Assembly: GCF_002127535.1 (NCBI RefSeq)
Contig: NZ_MUBJ01000010.1
Span: forward strand, 92,366 to 156,365
Length of the DNA stretch: 64,000 bases
Reading direction: 5' to 3'
From: Xenorhabdus vietnamensis
GTDB lineage: Bacteria > Pseudomonadota > Gammaproteobacteria > Enterobacterales > Enterobacteriaceae
Of this stretch, positions 60,680-64,000 are shown in pieces; positions within the stretch are counted from its first letter, which is position 1; each line of letters starts with the position of its first letter. The notes under the pieces were generated by a model. The model ran no database searches, was not told the origin of the DNA, and saw nothing but the letters and a program-made list of their open reading frames with translations. The position numbers and the translations under genes were made by a program.

Positions 60680-62419
60680 ATGGTGACTAGCTGTCAGCAT
60701 TACCGCGAAAAAGTTTCTCAGATGATCAGTTGGGGACACTGGTTCGCACTGTTCAATATTATGTTCAGTCTGGTGCTGGGCAGTCGCTATTTATTTACAT
60801 CTGACTGGCCGGGTACACTGTTTGGGCGCATCTATGCGCTGGTCAGTTGGCTCGGTCATTTCAGTTTTATTGTTTTTGCTATCTACTTACTTATTTTATT
60901 TCCGCTGACATTTATCGTCTTTTCACAGCGATTAATGAGGTTTCTTTCAGCCGCATTGGCAACAGCAGGCTTAACACTGCTGATATTAGATTCGTCCATT
61001 TATGCCCATTTTCACCTGCATTTAACCTCATTGGTTTGGAATTCAGTCACCAATCCAGAACAAGGCGAATTAGCAAGGGAATGGCAACTAATATTCATCT
61101 GTATTCCAGTAATTTTCCTGATACAGATGCTTTTTGGCACATGGAGCTGGCAAAAATTACGCAGCCTAAGTCGTCAACGATTTGGTAAGCCACTGGTAAT
61201 AGTATTTATTACTGCTTTTATCGCTTCACACCTTATGTATATCTGGGCGGATGCCAATTTCTACCGTTCGATTACCATGCAGCGTTCAAACTTACCAATT
61301 TCTTATCCAATGACCGCCCGCAAGTTCCTCGAAAAACATGGTTTACTGGATCATCAAGAATTCCAGCGCCGCATTGACCAACAAGGTAATCCCGCAGCCT
61401 TGAGTGTCAATTACCCACTGAATAACTTATCTTATCGGGATGCAGGACGCGGCTACAACTTACTTTTACTCGTCGTGGATGAGCTAGATAATCAAAACAT
61501 CGCCAAGGATATGCCGGTTCTGAAACACTTCGCGCAGAATAATATCCAATTCACTCAACATTTCAGCACTGGCATTCAAAAAGACACGGCATTGTTTGGT
61601 CTATTCTATGGTATATCATCGGGTTATCTAGACGGAATCCTTAACGCTAGGAAATCATCTGTGCTTGTTGATGCTCTGACACATCAAGGATATCAATTTG
61701 GTCTCTTCTCTTCTGATGGATTTCAGACACCACTTTATCGCCAAGCCATACTGACCGACTATTCATTGCCAGAAGCTAAAAAACAAAACGATAATTCAAC
61801 TGTGACACAATGGAACCAATGGCTGGATCTGCGCAACACTTCTACCCCATGGTTCTCATTTCTGGACATTAACGGTTTCAATCCCTCATCCAAGAAATTT
61901 GACAAAAAAGTACTGGATACTGAAATCAGCCATATTTTAAATGCTTTGAAAAACAAAGGAATCTTGAACAAAACGATCATTGTGATCACAGCCAAACAGA
62001 GTAAAAAAACATCTGTCAGCAGCGCAAAATGGTTTACTGGTGACAAATTTAACCGTGACCAGATTCATATTCCCCTGATAATTCAGTGGCCGGATACACC
62101 TGCACAAACTATCGATAAATTGACCAACCATCAAGATATTATGACAACCTTAATGCGTCGTTTATTACACGTCACTAATTCTCCATCAGATTATTCACAG
62201 GGTGAAGATCTCTTTAATGCTCAAAGAGAAAACCCATGGTTGATTACTGGTGATAATGGTTCACTAATTGTCACAATGGCTAAAAATACTGTCTATCTTT
62301 CCAAAGATGGTAAATATCATCTATATGATTTAGATGGCAACGAAATTCAGGACATTAAACCAAATTTTGCTCAATTATTACAAATTTTAACTGAAGCCAA
62401 ACGATTTTTAGCAAACTAA
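60680..62419 (+). CDS. yejM: YejM/PbgA (LapC), regulator of LPS synthesis
   Basis: YejM is an inner-membrane protein that senses periplasmic LPS and, with LapB and FtsH, sets the stability of LpxC. Five membrane helices (about residues 20-190) are followed by a basic linker and a periplasmic domain of the arylsulfatase/phosphoethanolamine-transferase fold: LLLLVVDELDNQN near residue 262, DTALFGLFYGISSGYLDGIL near 307, FGLFSSDGFQTPLYRQA and the HQDIMTTLMRRLLHV segment. WSWQKLRSL in the linker matches E. coli. The 579 residues compare with 586. As in the family, the metal ligands of a true sulfatase are not all kept, so it should be non-enzymatic. Confidence 0.96.
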   Translation: MVTSCQHYREKVSQMISWGHWFALFNIMFSLVLGSRYLFTSDWPGTLFGRIYALVSWLGHFSFIVFAIYLLILFPLTFIVFSQRLMRFLSAALATAGLTLLILDSSIYAHFHLHLTSLVWNSVTNPEQGELAREWQLIFICIPVIFLIQMLFGTWSWQKLRSLSRQRFGKPLVIVFITAFIASHLMYIWADANFYRSITMQRSNLPISYPMTARKFLEKHGLLDHQEFQRRIDQQGNPAALSVNYPLNNLSYRDAGRGYNLLLLVVDELDNQNIAKDMPVLKHFAQNNIQFTQHFSTGIQKDTALFGLFYGISSGYLDGILNARKSSVLVDALTHQGYQFGLFSSDGFQTPLYRQAILTDYSLPEAKKQNDNSTVTQWNQWLDLRNTSTPWFSFLDINGFNPSSKKFDKKVLDTEISHILNALKNKGILNKTIIVITAKQSKKTSVSSAKWFTGDKFNRDQIHIPLIIQWPDTPAQTIDKLTNHQDIMTTLMRRLLHVTNSPSDYSQGEDLFNAQRENPWLITGDNGSLIVTMAKNTVYLSKDGKYHLYDLDGNEIQDIKPNFAQLLQILTEAKRFLAN

Positions 62420-62494
62420 TCGCTTAAGAATCAATCACTCACTAAATTAGGGGCTTGCTTTGAAAATAAAAAACGGTAGTATAGAAAAAGTCGT

Positions 62495-62571
62495 CGGCAT
62501 GTAGCGCAGCCTGGTAGCGCACCGTCATGGGGTGTCGGGGGTCGTAGGTTCAAATCCTATCATGCCGACCA
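62495..62571 (+). tRNA. proL: tRNA-Pro (anticodon GGG), proL type
   Basis: The 77-base cloverleaf is almost identical to E. coli proL. The acceptor CGGCATG pairs with CATGCCG, the D arm is GCGC-AGCCTGGTA-GCGC, the anticodon loop ATGGGGT holds GGG at 34-36, and the T arm is GTAGG-TTCAAAT-CCTAT. The discriminator A and encoded CCA end it at 62571. It lies after yejM as in E. coli, and serves as a likely integration site, since a tyrosine-recombinase remnant lies within 1.0 kb. Confidence 0.98.
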
Positions 62572-62585
62572 AATTTCCCTAGAAA

Positions 62586-62612
62586 AACCAACCAATTGTG
62601 GTTGGTTTTTTT
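62586..62612 (+). terminator. Terminator of tRNA-Pro
   Basis: AACCAACCA pairs with TGGTTGGTT around a short loop, followed by five T. Confidence 0.88.
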
Positions 62613-62684
62613 ATGCCTCAAATTTGCTTGGTGTAAAACCCACTCTAATGTCTTCATTTTTACCCTATCGTTTTGGTCTAAACT

Positions 62685-62756
62685 TCAAACACAAAATCTC
62701 ACTAATTCATAAATTTCATCAATGATATATTGAAGTGGCAAACCCTCACCCAGCCT
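62685..62756 (-). pseudogene. Truncated C-terminal gene fragment left of the IS
   Basis: On the minus strand, from the IS boundary, RLGEGLPLQYIIDEIYEL then VRFCV runs to a TGA at 62687-62685. It looks like the last 23 codons of a gene whose body has been lost at the IS junction. The right flank of the IS encodes something else, so the two flanks were not originally adjacent. Confidence 0.35.
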
Positions 62757-63565
62757 GGTTCTGTCGCATTAACAGAGATCTCTGGAGCAAAAGTATCTTG
62801 ATTTATTTTTATGCTGTTAGCTGATAGAAATAGGCCGCCGGTGAAATTGGATATTCGGGTTCTTGCGGGTATTGTCCTTTGCGCAACATACAGACCAGTT
62901 CAATCCCGGCCAACAGGGTCTGTGCCCGTCTGAAATTCTTGAATCCCAGCATAGGACGTGTTCGCCGTTTGACGTTGCGGTGATCCTGTTCAATCAGATT
63001 ATTGAGATACTGATTTTGCCGGATATTGATCTGCTTATCCTTCGGTATTCCCTGATTTAACTCGTCTAGCGCGGCTTTGTTGGCGCCACTCTTATCCAGG
63101 GTCACTCCCTCAGGTTGTCCGTGCTGACGTAAGGCTTTCTTAAAGAAACGCAACGCGGCTGACTTATCCCGATAAGCCGTCAACAGAAAGTCGACAGTAT
63201 TCCCATCCGAGTCGACCGCACGGTAGAGGTAACGCCATTGCCCTTTGATTTTGATAGAGGTTTCATCCATTCGCCCCCGACGTCCAACAGCGGGTTTGCT
63301 ACGCCGGTAGCCTTTAACAATCAGTGGGATCAGGCGGTGAGCCCAGCGAGAGAGCGTGGAATGATCAACGGCAATCCCCCGCTCCGCCATCATTTCTTCC
63401 AGATTACGCAGGCTCAGGGCGTAGGCCAGATACCAACGAACACACTGAGCGATGATATCAACAGGGTAATGCCGACGTTTGAACGCTTTTCGGATAAGGG
63501 ACATCGCTCTGGACTCGCTCAAAAACAGAGGAGCTTACCTGATGATCGCTTAATGCGACAGAACC
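62757..63565 (-). mobile_element. IS6-family insertion sequence, complete, 809 bp
   Basis: Perfect 16-bp terminal inverted repeats GGTTCTGTCGCATTAA (62757-62772) and TTAATGCGACAGAACC (63550-63565) enclose one transposase gene. The flanking eight bases differ (CCCAGCCT on the left, GTACTTTC on the right), so there is no target duplication. IS6 elements move by replicative transposition and often delete adjacent DNA, which explains this. The element cuts an integrase gene on its right. Confidence 0.93.
62809..63504 (-). CDS. IS6-family (IS26-like) DDE transposase
   Basis: The 231-residue transposase has the IS6 layout: N-terminal helix-turn-helix (YALSLRNLEEMMAERGIAVDHSTLSRW), then the DDE domain with Asp in GRMDETSIKIKGQWRYLYRA, second Asp in VTLDKSGANKAAL and Glu in NLIEQDHRNVKRR. 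LGFKNFRRAQTLLAGIEL and MLRKGQ close it. The ATG at 63504 is used; a TTG six codons upstream would add MSESRA. All catalytic residues are intact, so it is probably active. Confidence 0.92.
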   Translation of the reverse strand: MSLIRKAFKRRHYPVDIIAQCVRWYLAYALSLRNLEEMMAERGIAVDHSTLSRWAHRLIPLIVKGYRRSKPAVGRRGRMDETSIKIKGQWRYLYRAVDSDGNTVDFLLTAYRDKSAALRFFKKALRQHGQPEGVTLDKSGANKAALDELNQGIPKDKQINIRQNQYLNNLIEQDHRNVKRRTRPMLGFKNFRRAQTLLAGIELVCMLRKGQYPQEPEYPISPAAYFYQLTA

Positions 63566-64000
63566 GTACTTTCACTCATAACCTTTGTGGGATCGTGATC
63601 GTTAGGGAACATGACTTCACAATCACCACTCAGTACATGCAGTGATTTGAACAGAGTAACAGCCTGGCAACTTAACGGCACAATATGCTCGGTTTTCATT
63701 TTCATGCCCCGTTCAGAGAATTTCACACCTTCAATCGCTTTTCTTATGGCGGGAATTTTCCAGACTGCATTTTCAAGGTCAAGTTCTTCCCAACGGGCAA
63801 ATCGCAGTTCACTGGAACGAACAAAGGTCAATAGCGTCAATTCTACTGCAATGCGAGTGATTAAGCGTCCGTGATAGTGCGAAATACGGGTGAGAAATTA
63901 TGGTAAACGTTCGTGAGGTAGGGCAGGATGATGTTTAGATTTAACAGTGGAAAGTGCGCCTGCCATATCATTAGCGGGATTGAATTCAAGAATATCATTC
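63566..64000 (-). pseudogene. P4-type tyrosine integrase, nonsense mutation and 3' loss
   Basis: The minus strand from the window edge encodes NPANDMAGALSTVKSKHHPA then LPHERLP, a TAA at 63900-63898, then in the same frame FLTRISHYHGRLITRIAVEL and TLLTFVRSSELRFARWEELD. This is the typical core of P4-family integrases (LPPERLPEFL... LLLTFVRTGELR), where the TAA replaces a glutamate codon. The first catalytic arginine is in RSSELR. The IS ends the gene after VMSESTV, so the H-x-x-R box and the tyrosine are gone. The N-terminal part lies beyond 64000. The gene points at tRNA-Pro, as expected for an island integrated there. Confidence 0.88.

Overview
The window is a contiguous piece of a low-GC gammaproteobacterial chromosome. 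Almost every housekeeping protein resembles its Escherichia coli counterpart closely in length and motifs. The base composition, a YcfJ/UmoD-type gene next to ndh, and short palindromic elements with TATACCC-type ends together suggest Morganellaceae, probably Xenorhabdus or Photorhabdus. Genus and family are inferred from recollection of these groups, not from a database search.

Layout. 1-1175 is AT-rich and holds only a decayed small gene and a perfect hairpin. A secreted adenosine deaminase (1176-2699) and the repair translocase mfd (3183-6629) follow. The minus-strand block 6771-25262 is the E. coli 25-minute neighbourhood in compact form: umoD-like, ndh, nagZ, thiK, lpoB, hinT, ycfH, holB, tmk, mltG, pabC, then the fatty-acid/phospholipid cluster fabF-acpP-fabG-fabD-fabH-plsX-rpmF-yceD, with yceF and rluC. 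rne follows with a long structured leader. 29294-34405 carries an NAD(P)-binding protein, tmaR, a GNAT pseudogene cut by a palindromic element, sbcB and dld. 34640-41843 is transport: puuP with an unusual leader, then a TonB receptor plus a complete ferric-siderophore-type ABC importer.

From lysP (42053) to the proline tRNA (62495-62571) the gene order follows E. coli 47-49 minutes: lysP, yeiE, yeiH, nfo, fruK, mtr (inserted), efpL, lpxT, mepS, yejG, bcr, rsuA, radD, rplY, ndpA, yejL, yejM. The differences are informative: fruK stands alone without fruB or fruA but keeps a Cra-type operator, and two small fimbrial-like secreted proteins sit beside efpL. The tRNA-Pro(GGG) marks a mobile edge: an IS6-family element without a target duplication lies against a tyrosine-recombinase pseudogene that has an in-frame stop and has lost its catalytic C-terminus.

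How the genes work together. The main themes are envelope biogenesis (LpoB, MltG, MepS, LpxT, YejM, FabF-PlsX), DNA repair (Mfd, SbcB, Nfo, RadD), RNA metabolism and translation (RNase E, RluC, RsuA, EfpL, L25, L32), respiration (Ndh, Dld) and uptake of amines, amino acids and iron. I saw no CRISPR array, prophage, toxin cluster or secondary-metabolite cluster. The best candidates for new biology are the puuP leader, the orphan Cra-linked fruK, the mini-pilin pair and the decayed or mobile DNA at tRNA-Pro and beside tmaR.
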